A stretch of 5,781 nt of DNA, taken from positions 1-5,781 of the forward strand of contig JAKDLE010000216.1 of NCBI GenBank assembly GCA_030453005.1, read 5' to 3'. The DNA is from Pseudonocardia sp. GTDB taxonomy: Bacteria > Actinomycetota > Actinomycetes > Mycobacteriales > Pseudonocardiaceae. The notes under the pieces were generated by a model. That model saw nothing but the letters and a program-made list of their open reading frames with translations, had not been told where the DNA came from and searched no databases. This document shows, one piece after another, positions 5,676 through 5,781 of the stretch. The position numbers and the translations under genes were made by a program. Numbering within the stretch: the stretch's first letter is position 1; each line of letters starts with the position of its first letter.

Positions 5676-5781
5676 CGACGGCCGGCTCGCGCTGTTGCGC
5701 ACGGGCGGCGGACGGCCGCCCACCCTCGTCGACGCCGTGGCGGCGCACCGTGTCGGGGTCGTCCGCGCGCTTCCACAGCTC

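Larger units (their letters stand above)
5248..5781 (-). other. Gene-free stretch with decayed coding fragments, mostly minus strand
   Basis: No intact gene is supported in the last 500 bases. On the minus strand three protein-like pieces appear in different frames. ELWKRADDPDTVRRHGVDEG starts at the window edge and could be the tail of a gene beyond it. GGVVVLRTLAADEP is followed by VVDRRTAL (about 5440-5510). AVEPTLDDGYVALLRASR ends at TAG 5250-5248, overlapping the oxidoreductase end. The middle piece resembles the LuxR regulator here (GGIELRRLP..VLVDRRTALL). The last piece, with GTPAGDPVEVAALARVLGG before it, resembles the C-terminus of an ABC-type ATPase. Neither match is secure. On the plus strand, DDGRLALLRTGGGRPPTLVD near 5674-5733 also has coding-like codon use and could be a gene running off the edge. 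Confidence 0.35.

Noticed and set aside
4232..5776. 514-residue open frame on the minus strand
   Set aside because: It lies opposite the well-conserved oxidoreductase and is an Arg/Ala/Gly-rich product of GC-rich DNA with no motif.
1..5781. CRISPR arrays, tRNA or rRNA genes, transposases, integrases
   Set aside because: No regularly spaced repeats, no tRNA cloverleaf or rRNA-like stretch, and no recognisable transposase or integrase motif were seen on either strand.

Overview
The window is very GC-rich, uses GTG starts freely and prefers G or C at third codon positions. It carries families typical of high-GC actinomycetes: an MAB_1171c-like membrane protein, an MsnO8-type flavin oxidoreductase and an actinobacterial LuxR regulator. 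I read it as a chromosomal accessory region of an actinomycete. Genus cannot be fixed from the sequence.

Left part (1-1959), all coding on the minus strand. A LuxR-type regulator (start 1959) runs in-frame, with no stop, into the remains of a second gene of unknown function (about 1224-852, at least two frame breaks). Next comes a complete hicA-hicB toxin-antitoxin pair (808-231), with a 6-bp-arm palindrome over a likely promoter just upstream of hicA. Downstream of hicB lies a second short fragment (179-21) related to the unknown gene. The toxin-antitoxin pair therefore sits between two diverged pieces of one family.

Right part (2041-5278), all on the plus strand. An XRE-family regulator lacks its N-terminus and begins inside its DNA-binding motif. 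It is followed by an ImmA/IrrE-like zinc metallopeptidase, a seven-helix MAB_1171c/DUF6545-like membrane protein and an LLM-class (MsnO8-like) flavin-dependent oxidoreductase. The last three genes overlap or are tightly coupled and look like one operon. Regulator plus metallopeptidase is a known pairing in which the peptidase often cleaves or relieves the regulator. The roles of the membrane protein and oxidoreductase here are inference.

The most notable feature is a CGTC tetranucleotide tract at 3011-3028, near the end of the metallopeptidase gene. With the four units present, the metallopeptidase reads in-frame into the membrane protein as one 560-residue polypeptide. With exactly three units it would instead end at a TGA that overlaps the membrane protein's ATG (ATGA, 3079-3082), the normal arrangement for coupled genes. 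This is either a slippage-driven switch between separate and fused proteins, a fixed frameshift, or an assembly error.

The last 500 bases (5279-5781) contain no gene I can call. They hold protein-like scraps in shifting frames, mostly on the minus strand, and short exact matches to the LuxR gene. It looks like decayed or rearranged sequence.
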